Below, piece by piece: positions 32,601 through 45,485 of a stretch of 64,000 bases of DNA. The stretch is from Lethocerus indicus (taxonomy: Eukaryota; Arthropoda; Insecta; Hemiptera; Belostomatidae): positions 12,965,746 to 13,029,745 of the forward strand of contig JACDQD010000006.1 of NCBI GenBank assembly GCA_019843655.1, given 5' to 3'. The stretch's first letter is position 1. The number at the start of each line of letters is the position of its first letter. The notes beneath the pieces are model-generated. The model was not told the origin of the DNA. It searched no databases and saw nothing but the letters and a program-made list of their open reading frames with translations. Both the position numbers and the translations under genes were made by a program.

Positions 32601-35600
32601 ACTTAATTTGAAGGGATGTCCAATACAAAAGAAGTACAGTGCATAGCCGTGTTACACCGGAATTGTGAAGGGACACAGTGGTGGTTTCTACAAAATATCA
32701 TTTGAATCCAAATTTGGCCTGAAAACCATGATGCAATATTCCGGATGCGATGGGTCGTATTTCACTGCGATGAAAAATGTACGTCGTTATACAGTTCAGT
32801 TTTTAATTGAGCTTCTTGGTGGTAGGCGCCGCATTGGCCGCGGGCGTGCGTGAGATAAAAACGCGATTTGGCCGGGACTGTACCTAATTGTTGGGCCATC
32901 TCCTCGGGGCACAGACACACACGCAGCCCCCTCTTACACGGTCGGAGGGTGGGGGGTTGGAACACACCCTGCTGCTTCTTCCAGGGAGGACACGGCATTA
33001 TGCACCATCTGACGACGTCCATCCGGGCCGGAGACGAGCCATGAATGTATTCATGGAGGAATACATTTGGAGGGTGTAGCCGGCGACAAATAATAAATCG
33101 GCGGAACAAACAGAACGGCAATGTTCCGATTCTCAATTCGTGTTTATAAGATTTCTATGAATGGGCTAATTTAAATTTTTAAAAATTAACGAGGGGAGAG
33201 TATCAATCGTTCTGTTGTGAATTAATACATATGAAATTGTGTGCTATAATAAAATTAATTTTTTCCCCCTCGTTAATATTAGTAGTTTCGGGTTGTTACA
33301 TTAATGGCAGAGTATTGATCATCCACTACGCCTTACGGTATATTGTCTGGTAAGGAGTATAGGCGCATTTCTAGAGTACCAAAGGTTCAATTTATCCGGC
33401 GTCTTAATCCGGGCCCTTGGGGCGTCGACTCCGCTCCGGTCGGTGAACTCACCTTGTTTAGGCTACTTTCGACCCTCCTCCACCCGCAGCCCGGGCTCCG
33501 AACAGCCAGGCGGGCCCTGTTTCCCGCTAAGTACCCGCTATTAAATTATACAGTTTTATTGCCATTGCTCTCGACCTTTCCGCCGCCGTCGCCCGGAGAG
33601 AACTTAGTTTTCGGGGTCGGAAGTGAAATATCCTTTGCCGGGCCCTCCCCCTCAACAAGACTGAGTTTATCCCGCGGGAAAAAAAGGTGGAATTATGTTT
33701 GCCTTAGGGGAGTTTAGGAGTTGTTTCACTTTTCCGGGACGCAATTTCACCAATGAAACTACCTGCTGCCCCTCTGCCGTCGGTTTCATTACTTACTTTC
33801 TCCAACCAAAAAAGTATTTAATTTTTCCCGATACTCGTACTGCAAGATTTTATTGGGTTAAATAATTCTATAAAACCTATAAGAATAGTCTCTTGCTATG
33901 TTTTGACAAAGTCACAAGGGAAACACACACACATATGTGTTATCATATAACATTGTTTAACAAATACAAAATTACAGAATAGAACTGAGCGGTTTTTACA
34001 TTTTTCATTTAAAAAGTTCTAAATAAAAACAGTTCAACAACGCATAAATGCTTCCACACCAGAAGAGTTGTAGAAGTTGTCCAATCCCCCAGGTTCCTGA
34101 ACTTCAATTCCCGTCTCTCATCCTACTCGAGGCCCTCTCTTTGTGTAGCTCACTTCAAATTCACGCCGCCTCACACCACAACTTCTTCCAGACGTTTAAA
34201 CCACGAGTGGCCGAGGGCACTCAGTGAATTGTAGGAAGTATCATAACTGAAGGGTTTCAGCTAAACATGACATATTTCCAATGGCACAAATTACTGTAAG
34301 TAAGAAAAATTTATTCGTTAAAAACTAATTGCCTACTATACTGATCTGAGTAAATATGGACTTACGACCTCGATATTTGGTACATGGACATTTCCCTCGG
34401 TATTTGAATACGAGCTCTTTATTTCTATTTTTCAGTTATTACAAGAAACAGAGCGGAAACAATTCCTGGTTATTCTTCGAGATATCAAAAACGCATTAGC
34501 TCTAAAGGCGTGTGTATCAGTGCGAGCGTTTTAACTCAAACAAGATAGGCCCCCGGCAATTTCCTTGCTGATTGACAGATATATCCTAATGTCCTCTTCA
34601 AAGTTCTTACGCGTTATACCTATCTGATAATTTTTTGCAGCAAATAGATTTTTTTATTTCTGTTTTAAATATTTTTCAATCGCATAAATATATATTAACG
34701 GTTAATAACGAAGTAGGAAAATCTCAGTTGAAACTTTCATAGATAGAGTGCTTGCAGTGCTTTCAATCTTCTTAATCAATTTAACATTATCAAGCGAATT
34801 TAGGATCCTCTACCTTGTATAGAATAAATAGTTCAATAGAAGTCAATAGAAATAATAATATTAATAAGAATGACCTGTCGAATAAAGTTTGAATTATTAG
34901 ATACTTATTATTTTATAGTAAGACGAACAAAAATCAGAATAAAAATTACTTTTGCCAACAAAATACATTCAAAGTGGAGTAGAAATGTCGTGTGGAATGA
35001 AGCAACATATATTTCAGCTGAAATGCCTACCTAAATTGTTTTTATGGTCCACCTGTAGGACCGGCATGGCGGCGTGTTGCGGGAGTAGGGGCGTTAAGCC
35101 TTCAGAAAGAAAGGAATCTATTTAACCAAATCTGAAAGTCCGATTAAGCCTCCGAACGAAGGCAACGAAAGGGCTGGTCGGCGGGATGGATATTTGCCGG
35201 TTAATTTTTGCATTACCGCCCCCTTCACCCCGCCCACCCTTCCACAGTGGTAGTGTTGGGTAGGGCGTAACGTATCGCTGAGGCGATTTGCATAATAGTC
35301 GAACGCTCGGAGAGAGGCTCGTAAAACGCGAACAGCCTTCGGTAATACCTTCTTTATTAGAATGTATCAGAACTTGTTATTAGGGTGTAGAACGGCGGCG
35401 GCAACTGGGGTCGGCCCGATGAAAAGGAAAATACGAGCGCCGATCTAGAAAGCCCTTCGACGTGAATTTCTCTCCTAATAGCCAGTCGGGCTAAACCACC
35501 GGCCCAATCAATGCCCCCCTAAACGTTTTAATTGTTTTTATATCGCGTGCCTTTCAACGTTGAGAAAAGTGGCAGAACCGAAATCTAGATAGGTTAATTT

Positions 35601-38600
35601 AAACCTTTTTAATTCGGTCCGCCATTTGAAAAGCAAAGCAGAAAATGAATAAATTCATTCTTTCCTTAATTTGACTTTATAGCATCAAATAGCCAAATAA
35701 ACAATGAAAATTTGAATGGGGAATAAGCAATATTAAGACAACTCTGGAGGAATGACGCTCATGAACACGATTCTCCACTCCCTGGAGCTCCGGTTAGAGC
35801 TTTCATATTTCCGAACAGGTTGTTCGAGTGCATCACGGGGTTATCCAGCCAAAACTTCTCCGCCTATTTATGCATAGCACGCAGTGGGAATAAAATTCCG
35901 AATTAGAAGAAAATAATTTCACCGCGGCGTAGTTGACAAAATACTGCTCGAGGGGCCGAATCCGGTCTAAACTGGGACCGGGCGGAAAATCGCAGGATGC
36001 GGAAATCGCATTATACAAACAGTTTTATTCGAGAGCCGTCGACAGCAATAGCCGACGAGGCAATACCACCAGCGTTCCTAGGACTGCGGATAACATTAAA
36101 GTATCAAACTGACAGCAACTTTCCCCTACTTACGTTCCCCTACCCCGCTCCCTCGCTCCTGTGCTCGCTCCCTATCGCTCCCCGTCTAGGTCAAATCAAT
36201 AGCGAGTTAGCGTTCGGCACACTCACACATTCGGCTCGCCCGACCCACAGCCTAATTCTATACGCGACAAATAAATTACGTCCATAAAAATATCACGCGT
36301 AGTTTATCTCATAACGTTTCATAAAATTAACGCTGTTCCAGATTAGATAAAGTCGGCGTGTAAAATCAGTCATCAGCAGTACTATTATAAAAACAATAAA
36401 TAATACACAATACAATACAATAAATAAAATACGAAAATAAATAAAATACTATACACTACCGAAATCCTATGATAATGGCCAATTAATCATTCTAGGTAAT
36501 ATAGATATTATTTTCATAACAGCTTAAAGTGCAAATGGGCGATCGGAGACTGACATTCGAATGTGCGACTCAAACGGAACCACCAAGCAAATACATTAAA
36601 TAAATTAACACTAGAAGGGTTGAATTATGAATTACTTTAATAAGTCCAGACAAGGAAGAAATTATAATTAAATGTTGATAAACGTGGGGAAATTGCGTTA
36701 TTTTCATTTTCAAAAAAGATCGCTGAAAAGATTAGAAATAACCTTTCTAAATACCAACTAGAGCCTGGTGAGCAACTGGAGGAAAACCTTTGCGTTTCCA
36801 TTTTACACTACATTAGGTGTAGCCGCGTGGTAGAAATTGTTCGGAAATATTGGCCCCTTGAGTCGGCCTTCTTGATTTATTAAATAAAGATCAATTAGGG
36901 GGGGTATCTTTTCGAAGTGAGTTTTGAGCGCTTTGTATCGCTCGCTCCCTCTCCCTCACTCCCTCCTTCTCGCCCACTCTCTCACTCTCTGCCGTGTAAT
37001 TACTACCATTCCACTGTTATTGAACCGAGCGTCATTTAAATGGAAATTAACCCCGACATGTTTATAGCGGCGCCCGGAGAAAACGTTAACGGTTCTGTGT
37101 ATATTATATTTTAGAGCGTTTAATTACGCCGGAATTCTCGGGAGGGAAAATTGAAACTTGTTTTCGGAGAGTTGTTCCCCCAAAGTAATACCTAGATATT
37201 TTGCTTGTATATTAATTAATGTAGCATGACAAAACTTGGCACATAAATTGGGACATCCAAAACTCAATAAGAACCGGAATTACTTTGTGCTCAAATTAAA
37301 TACAATTTTAAACCTAGTGAAAATTCCACCCAACCAACTTCTCGGAAAAAACCTATAACCCAAGAGTTCCCTAAATTATAACTTATTTATATTTGTTTCA
37401 TTTATTTATAATATGTATTTTATCATTATCGACTTAATTTTAATTCAATTTCAATTGGTAAAGTAATTCGATAATAACACGTAAGACTATTGTCTTACGA
37501 CAATAGTGATCTTATTAGATCACATTGGGTGATTATGGTTATATTTTACGTGTTGCATTTAATATTTTAAATTCAAATATTCATTTTATTAATGCTATAG
37601 TTCATTTTCCGATAACATTATTTTCTTATCACAGGAACACGTTGGACTACACGTCTGTAGGCGTCTCCAATTGAATATTATAGTATAATTTTTGTGTAAA
37701 TAATAAATAATAATGATGAGTCGCTCGCTTTGACTAATCTTAACAGTCGATTGACCAATCGGCCGAAACCTTTCGGCGTCTTGCATAAATGCAGGACAAA
37801 GGGCCTGTTCGAGACAAAGGAGGGCGTTCCGGAAAATTGCTAAGCAGATTCCCCCCCTTCATCGTCCGACTGAAGTTCTTCCCTCTTCGGTAGACTCGTT
37901 TATTTTTCCTCCATCAAAAAAAAGAGGCCTTTGAAGTCTGCGCCTTGGCTCTTATTAATTTCTGAAATTAATATTTCCCCTAACCCTGGCCAATTATTAG
38001 GCTTCACCGCAGTGGGCTTCGGTGGACACGATCACGCGACGGCGGGAGAAAATTTGTAAAAAATCCAAATACGCTCGAAGATAAATCACAAAAAAGAAAA
38101 CAAAAACTAAGCGCTATCGAAAGCGATAGCGACCGAAATATATACACTTATTGCATTAATGGCGTTTTGTGCCCAATCAAAATGAACGGATGATTGGGCG
38201 ATCGGGGCTCTGCTGTATACAACACGCGAAGGTCCCAATACAAATTATGCGATATGCGCAATATTTATAATTTTGCCGAATCTGATAGCTAATTGCGTTA
38301 ATGATAACCGGACCATCATAATTTTGGCTATTGAAGGAAGAAAACTATACACGTAATTTTTATTCAAATGTAGAATTTTTGTAATGCAGCTGTTTAATAA
38401 AAAAGCGCAACTACATCCGAGGGCGATTTTCGGATTGAATTATAAGGATTTTAATGGCCAAAATGAATTATAAAGTTCAATCGCGACCGCGTCAGAGGTC
38501 TGAGGGAACTAACGCGTGTTATGGCCCACCGGGCAAAATAGCCCGACACTATAATTCGCGGCTAAATGAGTCCGATGAAGTGGCGCCATGAAATACGGAC

Positions 38601-39988
38601 AGAGTGGGGAATTCTATCGACAGGCCTAACTGGCTAGAAATATGGCCGGGGTGAAAAGGGGTTGTCGCCGACTCACGGATTCATACATACAAAATTGGCC
38701 GTTTGGGAGGGGGTTGAGAGGACACTTTCGGACGAATCGAATAGACGCCACTAGCGGCTGTGTTAGGGGTGAGTCTGGGGGGTTGGGAGGGCGAGACCTG
38801 TTCATTATTGTTGGACGCTAAATACGAGCACATTTCTATTGCTGTTTTGCATACATGAATGTCCATTGCCTTCCCCTCCAACCCCTTCTCTCTATATTCA
38901 GTACCCTTCCACCGGCCTTATTATCATAGAGGCCCCGATTAGCCTGCCTTCTGAATTTTATTCCGGAACGCATAGGTCGCCGATCATGCGAGTATGCGGG
39001 CGAAGATGAAATGAATGGACGTGTCTCCAATGAAAATGGTATTAGATACTTGAGTACAAGTGATGGGAGTGGAAGTAAATAGGGAGGTTTCAGGTTTTTT
39101 TACATTTCTATGACGTGAATTGCAACTTGAAATAGCTAATTTATTAAGCAATTTCGATAAATTTAAAAAAAATTGTATAGAAATTCAATACTCGATGATT
39201 GGAAAAATAATTCGCTTAATTTATCCTTACTGGTAATATCTAGGAGTCAACTGTTGATTTGGAACAAGTGTAAGAAACCGCAATTTAATAAATTCCTATT
39301 ACATTATAGCACAAGGCCATCAAATCATAGTCATTGATTTGAAATTATTTCCTAGCGTATGGACGATCCACCCTATTTCAGAAAAAATAAAAAACCGAAT
39401 TCCGGTCATCTTTTTCTTTACGACGCTTCCATTTATGAGTCTCTCCTGGATGAATCCTACTATAGCGCAGGGTGTATGGTCGATTTGTACCGGGCACCTG
39501 TATTATGGTCCAACGTTCAGTTCACAGGTCCATTCGTCCTTTCAACCTTTTTTCCCACTTTCTGCAGACGTCTGGCGACCCAGTCAATCCCTTTCAACTC
39601 TCCCCTTCCCGAATTCCTTTCCCACCTCCACCAGTGGACCGCCCCTACCTTCTCCCGCCTTCCTGTTGTTATATGATTTCCAAATTTCCACTTCGCAACA
39701 TGAAGAATTTCTTCTAACATTCGGTCTAATTTTTCCAACACATCTCGATAACCTAGCGAAGAGTTTAACACACAAATGTAAGTAGAAATCCCAGAACACC
39801 ATAAAATAGAATTTTCGTTCTCATAAGAACAACTCTCTTCCCACCCGTAAATAAAACTTGTTTGTTTTCTTCTCATAGCCTTCCCATTGTGCCCGGAATG
39901 CATAAAAGAGATTGGGACTATTTTGACACTGGCTGTCTTGTCTATAAATACACTGTTGTATTTTCAATTATTTGGGATTGATCAAATG
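26624..39988. other. long stretch without recognised gene or mobile element
   Basis: Apart from the 45-base flank shared with 5481-5525 (26624-26668) I see no element or gene in more than 13 kb. AT-rich DNA alternates with GC-rich blocks such as 27470-27720, 28490-28800, 31640-31820, 32820-33080, 33390-33680 and 38490-38790. Open frames up to 148 codons (39339-39785, + and 39517-39903, - overlapping) carry no motif I know. Small palindromes include CGCTATCG-AAAG-CGATAGCG at 38112-38131. Confidence 0.45.
37476..37554. other. multi-hairpin (cruciform-like) segment
   Basis: A 9-bp closing stem (AACACGTAA at 37476-37484 with TTACGTGTT at 37546-37554) encloses two hairpins: ACTATTGTC-ttac-GACAATAGT (37486-37507) and GTGATCT-tatt-AGATCAC (37506-37523), which share two bases. 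An alternative stem GTAAGAC-tatt-GTCTTAC competes with the first. The third segment shows no strong stem and no T-loop sequence, so this is not a recognisable tRNA. Confidence 0.6.
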
Positions 39989-40070
39989 ATATTTTATAGA
40001 ACGATCTGAAATTGATAGTATCATGAAGTATCAAATGATACTGTCAATTTCAGATCGTTCTTTAAAATAT
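39989..40070. other. near-perfect long hairpin, possible small-RNA precursor or MITE-like palindrome
   Basis: The arms 39989-40024 and 40035-40070 are 36 bases each and complementary at 34 positions. One of the two exceptions would be a G:U pair in RNA. The loop is ten bases (GAAGTATCAA). The inner arm sequence is GAACGATCTGAAATTGA on the 5' side and TCAATTTCAGATCGTTC on the 3' side. Length and loop fit a pre-miRNA, but the near-perfect pairing is more typical of a young inverted duplication or a tiny palindromic transposon. I do not recognise the arm as a known insect miRNA. Confidence 0.8.
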
Positions 40071-42450
40071 ATGTATATAAAACGTAGCAATAGTACCGGT
40101 CAATGGACTACTTAGGTAGAGAATAGGATAGGTTTTCGGAAGTTTATGTCAATATCGGTGACAAGTTGGCGGGCATTCAAAGAGGACATTAACGGCCATC
40201 TCCCTCTACCAATTGTATTGTAACGTATAAACGGACGTGGACATTAAACGAGCGGACAGTGTTGGACGACACGCTGGTTATTTTCGTGTTATTATTCAAC
40301 TATTAAACCCTTCTTTGAGACCTATCTTAACATACATTACACAAAAATATTTAATTTTTAATTTAATCGAATTATTTTTAATATGTTCATGGAAATTAAC
40401 ATTGAGCATAAAATAAATATGTTTATATGAGTATACCTTACAACGAATTATTCTAAATGTTACCCCATTGTGGAATAATATTACACAAAACAACATTGTT
40501 AAGCGTTAGACAGCCAATTTGTAGAACTGCCCTGGAAATTGTCCGGAAGCTGTTAGAAAACTTGAAAAGGGATAGCGGTGACAGGCGTATAAGCCGGTTT
40601 TAATTGTAGGCGCCTCAAGAACACGTCTAAACACCTCGGGGTCCTCAATCTGCGGTGTCTAATGGTTCTGAAAACTGGTTCTTGGAACGGCTCGAGAGGG
40701 CGGTTGTTGTCTCAAACGGCGTTTACTTAGAGGGTAGTGATCCCGGGCCACACCCCCTTCCCCCAACTAAAGCGACCCTTCGCCCTTTAAGCTTTAGCCT
40801 TTGTTCTACAAACATACTAAGCCGCTTACTCCGCTCCGGTTCCAACTCCTACACCTCCTCCTTCCCGGCAGACAAACATGTCCCGGGCTCGGCGCCCCGC
40901 TTACTGGCTGTCACCGCGAAATTCGCCCAGATTTTTACCACCTATAATGTAATACAACAATCATTACAGCAACGGTAAAATCCCTACAAACAGAGTTCAA
41001 TACATTAATTGGTATCAAAAAGGTTCATTTCGGGAAAAAACATCGATCTCGACATGCTGGAATATTACTATAATTAGTAAAATGGAACGTATTTATAAAT
41101 ATTAGTGCTCAGGACTTTTCCACGCTACATTATTTTATTTCAATTTGAATATCGTGCAAATACAGTCATATTCGGGATTCTGATATGTCGTTGGAATTAT
41201 TGTAACTAAAAAGTCATTCGTTGTCTAGAAATAATTCAAACCGAGAGCCGATTAAATGTTATATTTTCCATCTCGGCAATATTTTCCCTGAAATTAATGC
41301 AATAGCTCCCCTGTAATTGGGACTGGGAATGAATTACAGCCACCGAGGATGTTTTTCCTGGGTTTTAATCAGCTGAATTCATCAAGGTATTTAAACTTAG
41401 GAAGTTTAATCAGAGGTTCGCAATACTCGGACGGGATCCGGTATTAGTCCGAAACATACTGAGTACGATCTAATCAATATTTACCATATAAGTACAATGG
41501 GATTGGTTTTTGTGCAAGGGGCCGGGGTCGGGTAATAGGACGGCGGGCTTCAATTTAAATCGGATAAGATCGATTGAAAATGTAATCGTGCAGTCATTCG
41601 CAGGAGCCGGCAACGCTTATTGTCGTCGCCAAGCTGAATATGACTGGCGGGCCGACCCCAGTTGTCACGCCCAGCCCCCGGGGTGTGCTGCCCCGTCCGC
41701 ACACCTTTAATTGTAATTTAATTATAAAAAAAAACAGGAGCGAATTAATGGCCCCTGAATGGGAATTGGGAATGGAAAGCGGAATGGTGAGGGGGGAGCA
41801 GTCCCCGTTCAAACACGCACCCCGAGGATACACCAAATTAATTTAGACTATCTCCGCTTCCTATTTTAGTAATTTCACGTGCGAGCGGGGAAAAAAAACA
41901 TTTACCCGGAAGCGGAACCGGCGTCGCCGCTCTGTTCCTTTTTCCGTTGGGACAAATGTTTATTCTAAAAAAAAATGTTGCCTCCCTGTTAAATTGAAAT
42001 GCGATGTTATCAAAAATAATATTAGCATTATTTCATACAAATTAATAGGGAGTTGGTATATCAAACAAATTAAGGGTTTCTTAAATGAAAAACCTATTTT
42101 TTAAATGAAAAATAGTAATTTGGTGGAACCACTCAAAGACTGCATGATCAGTATTAGTACCTTAAATATCAAACTGTGGCGTTTTATTTATTTACGTAAT
42201 TCATTTTATTTATGTAATCGGTTACATGAAAACTTAGCGCGGAGAAATATTCCAAAGACAAGTATAGTGTGCTCTTTGTCCTGGCGGATACGACCGCCAA
42301 AATAATTATTACCATTGTTTCTTAATTTCATTAGTAATGTTTAAATAATAATAATTTATTATTTTTATATTTTTTATTGTGACTCAAGCCCCTAAAATGC
42401 GAAAGAAAGAATCGTATTGTTATGAAAACGTATTTCTTAACCGGATCTAA
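40071..42450. other. unassigned non-coding stretch
   Basis: No gene or repeat recognised. GC-rich patches occur at 40660-40920 and 41510-41700. Open frames there (up to 107 codons, + strand 40655-40978) are motif-free. Confidence 0.45.
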
Positions 42451-42515
42451 AACGGCGCCACCTGTAGGCAAGACCCGCACGACTGTTGTGTATTGCGGGC
42501 TTAGTATTAGAACAG
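42451..42515 (+). repeat. possible short fragment of the foldback-like repeat
   Basis: The order ACGGCGCCACCTG, ACCCGCAC, TGTTGTGTATTGCGGGC and TAGTATTAGA resembles the inner part of the 44621 and 51991 copies (ACGGCGC-CCTGACGCTAACCCG, CAGTTGTATATTGCGGGCGT, AGTATC). It is a small, diverged piece without ends. Confidence 0.45.
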
Positions 42516-44620
42516 AGCCCTTTAGACGATATCGTAGGTACGCATTTACTGATTTAGTGATGAGTTCCTAGCTGTAAACAGACATGTAAACAACTGCGCA
42601 TTAATCTTTATAAATGCTAATATTTTTTAAATTGAAGAGCTACGCGTTTCCACAACATTAGAGGCCTCGTGATGTGATGGCAGTAGGCGCAGGAAGACGC
42701 AGAACTAAGATACAGTGCTTCATTTATGTTTATTTGTTCCATTATCATTATTATAATTTTGATTAATACATATGTCTGACTATACATTTTGCACGGTTTT
42801 ATCCTATAAATACCTATTGCAACGACATATCATAAAACAAAATCTGAAACAATTATAAGTTAACGAAATTCTCCTCCACCGTTGAGTTTCCACTCTTCAT
42901 GCTTTAGGTGTCTCAACCAAAGCGATATCTCGGTCGAAGAATTCCTTTGGTTGCCGAAATAAATAAGTAAAGAGTTCAGTCGGTGAGATTGAGCGGAGCC
43001 AATAACTCGGTTAATGTCTCGGATATTTTACGACGGGCTCAATGCCTCCTCGATCGCCTCCGCCACCCTCCCCTAACCAGGAACATCATGGGGCCCCATC
43101 AATTACAGCGGCCCTCAAGAAATATTGAAGAGGAGTCTGAGGGTTAGCCACTCCTGGATATCGGGTTTGACACCTTTCGCGCGGAACGATTTCAACCGGC
43201 CTGATCCGTAGTGACGCGAGGCTTTCCAAAATTAAAATCCCATCCCCTGGGAGTAAGTGATTTTGATTTAATCTCTTTGAAAAGGACTAAACGGAAGTTA
43301 AACCCTAGTGATAATCCATAAAACAGTTGTAGGCGAGAGCATTATGCATAAATCGATAGACTATATCATCATTGCATTAAATTTCATCACTTCTCCAAAT
43401 GTTGGGTCTTAAACGGGAATTCAGAAGTGGGATAAAAATGTTCACACTATATCTTATAGTTCTATTCGGTCGTTTGCTATTCTCCTTGAGACCGAATTGG
43501 AGCCAGCGGGGACTAGGGCGGGAAAGTTTTCACACAACAGTATTAAGTCGGGAAAATCCTGTCCTAATTGTAACACTAAGTGTAGGAATTAAATGATCCC
43601 CTCAATCCGGCCCAAAGCCTGAAACTCGAGAGGCCTGGGATCTCCGCATGCCTTAACAGTGGAGTGTTAATCCCAGTAGAGCGCCTCCATCCAACAATCC
43701 GACGCAGTTAATTAATTGTGTCCCTACTAATTGTAAACATCTATATTTGTTATTATATCAGGTGCTATGAACATTATTAAAGATTATCGCAATTTCATCA
43801 TTTAATACGAACCTCACTATTTCCGATCTTTTATGCAGTTTTACGTATTTACAACTTTTTATGAACTTGGAAGAACCATTGAAGCCTTGCATAAATGGAT
43901 GTTGGGATAGTCCATTCCTTCGTCGTCGAATAATGTCCATTGGGAACTACATTTAAAAACGTTCGCCAATCAGGTTTTACCAAGTTCCGCCGCACCCATC
44001 CCCTGCCACAATATTCATCTTCCGTTATCTGAATAGAAGGTTGGGCTTAGTGTTATTTGTGAATAATGACCCTCTCGATTGGGCGTACATCACGTACATA
44101 CCGCCCCCACCGAAAACCCTGAAAACCCCTTTCAACTCCCATAATTCAGGAAACGGGTTCGCGGCGTTTCAGACAGATGAGTTCAAAATTCCGCATAAGA
44201 TTGATACCGTTTAACCAATTTATAACTCGCTCGATTTGACGGACGGCTTCGGGGATCGAAAATGTCCTGCCACAGAAACCACCGACAGATTTGATTCGCA
44301 CCGGACTGTGACGGGAATATTTAATAAGACTCGATAAATTACATTCGACTGCGTACTAATGCTACCAATAAACATTGTAAAAAAATTAGACTGCTAAATT
44401 AGAGATAGATCTTCTGTTATTTACTAGTGAATCAGTGTGCTCAATTTTTATTTCAGTTCCGTCCAGAAGGTTTATTAGTGTTTAGCATTGTTTAGGAAAC
44501 ATGCACGAAAATAACTTTTATACATTTCCGGTATGAAATAAAAATGTTTTTCGAGCCAAAATGAAAAAACACCAATTGAAGTTTTTCAGGATGCCGGTTA
44601 TAAGAAGAAAACATGAATTG
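42516..44620. other. unassigned non-coding stretch
   Basis: I see no gene or element. A GC-rich block lies at about 43030-43250. Short open frames (60-65 codons) have no recognisable content. Confidence 0.45.
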
Positions 44621-45072
44621 TAGATTTCGTGTATTTCTGTCTCCTCTCGCTGGTTTAGTCTTTTACTAGACCGGTTTCGGCTGCTCGTCATCTTCATTAG
44701 CGGTGTTAGTTACTTTGGCACTTTGGATGTTTTTTGTGCACTGTCACTGTCACTTGTACTGGGGTGGTTGTCTGTTTGTCGTGTGTATATATATGTGTCT
44801 TGTTATTGCGGTTTTGGGGGATGTTGTTTATCTTATTTGGGTTGGGGTGGTTTTGTTGGATTATCGGTCAATTATATATTTGATCACAAAACTGGTCACA
44901 GCAATTAGGTTCCGACTTCCAAATGTATGTCAGGAAACCGATCGGGTATTGTGTATTTGCGATCATAACAGTTTGTTGATCCAAAATTTATTGAAAAAAG
45001 TTGATTTTTATCAATCTAGTTAATTGGTGCGAGTGCACCCAACGAACTTTCGTTGAGTACATTTCCGCACCA

Positions 45073-45088
45073 CTCTCAGGGGGCACTA
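45073..45088 (+). promoter_or_regulatory. CTCF-like core motif inside the foldback-like repeat
   Basis: The sequence CTCTCAGGGGGCACTA is one base off the CAGGGGGCGCTA form seen in sister units. Evidence is motif resemblance only. Confidence 0.3.
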
Positions 45089-45440
45089 GTTTATCGGTGC
45101 AAGTGCACCCAAGGAACTTTAGTTAAGTACATTTAATCATGCGCTAGTTAATCAATGAACCGATGCATACACCGGTAGATCGCTTCATAAATACGGAAGT
45201 ACGGCGCCCCTGACGCTAACCCGAACAACAGTTGTATATTGCGGGCGTAGTATCAAGAGTAAAACAATCGATGAAATTTATGAAACCTTGCTGGTAGGAT
45301 ACCTACCTGGTATTGTGTACTCACGATCATAAAAGTTTTCCTGATGTTCCAAAATTTATTGAACAAAGTTTATTTTTAGTAGTCTAGGTAATCGGAACAC
45401 GTGCACCGAACGAACTTTAGTTGAGTAAATTTCCGTATCA

Positions 45441-45456
45441 CCCTCAGGGGGCGCTC
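45441..45456 (+). promoter_or_regulatory. CTCF-like core motif inside the foldback-like repeat
   Basis: The sequence CCCTCAGGGGGCGCTC retains the AGGGGGCGCT core. Evidence is motif resemblance only. Confidence 0.33.
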
Positions 45457-45485
45457 GTTTATCGGTGCACTTGCACCCAAAGAAA

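Larger units (their letters stand above)
44621..45485 (+). mobile_element. foldback-like DNA transposon copy, right arm missing
   Basis: The left end starts TA-GATTTCGTGTATTTCTG and keeps the long arm (CTAGACCGGTTTCGGCTGCT, TTAGCGGTGTTAGT, TTGTCTGTTTGTCGTGTG, ATATATTTGATCAC). The inner part follows, with two separate blocks each ending in a GGTGCA…GTGCACC word and a CTCF-like core at 45073-45088 and 45441-45456. Similarity ends at about 45485 without the inverted right arm. Words of the segment 44930-45100 recur at 45300-45470, so the inner part itself is duplicated. There is no credible coding sequence; the 106-codon frame at 44703-45023 lies entirely in the arm. Confidence 0.85.

Noticed and set aside
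7778..34502. Shared ~15-base word AAAAACGCATTAGCT at 7778 and about 34488
   Set aside because: One or two matches of this length are expected by chance in 64 kb, and the flanks do not extend the match clearly.
39339..39903. Overlapping frames of 148 codons (+) and 128 codons (-)
   Set aside because: Both strands are open over the same bases, neither translation has a recognisable domain, and there is no supporting context. An unknown exon cannot be excluded.
44703..45023. 106-codon frame on +
   Set aside because: It lies wholly within the non-coding arm of a foldback-like element, and sister copies do not keep the frame.
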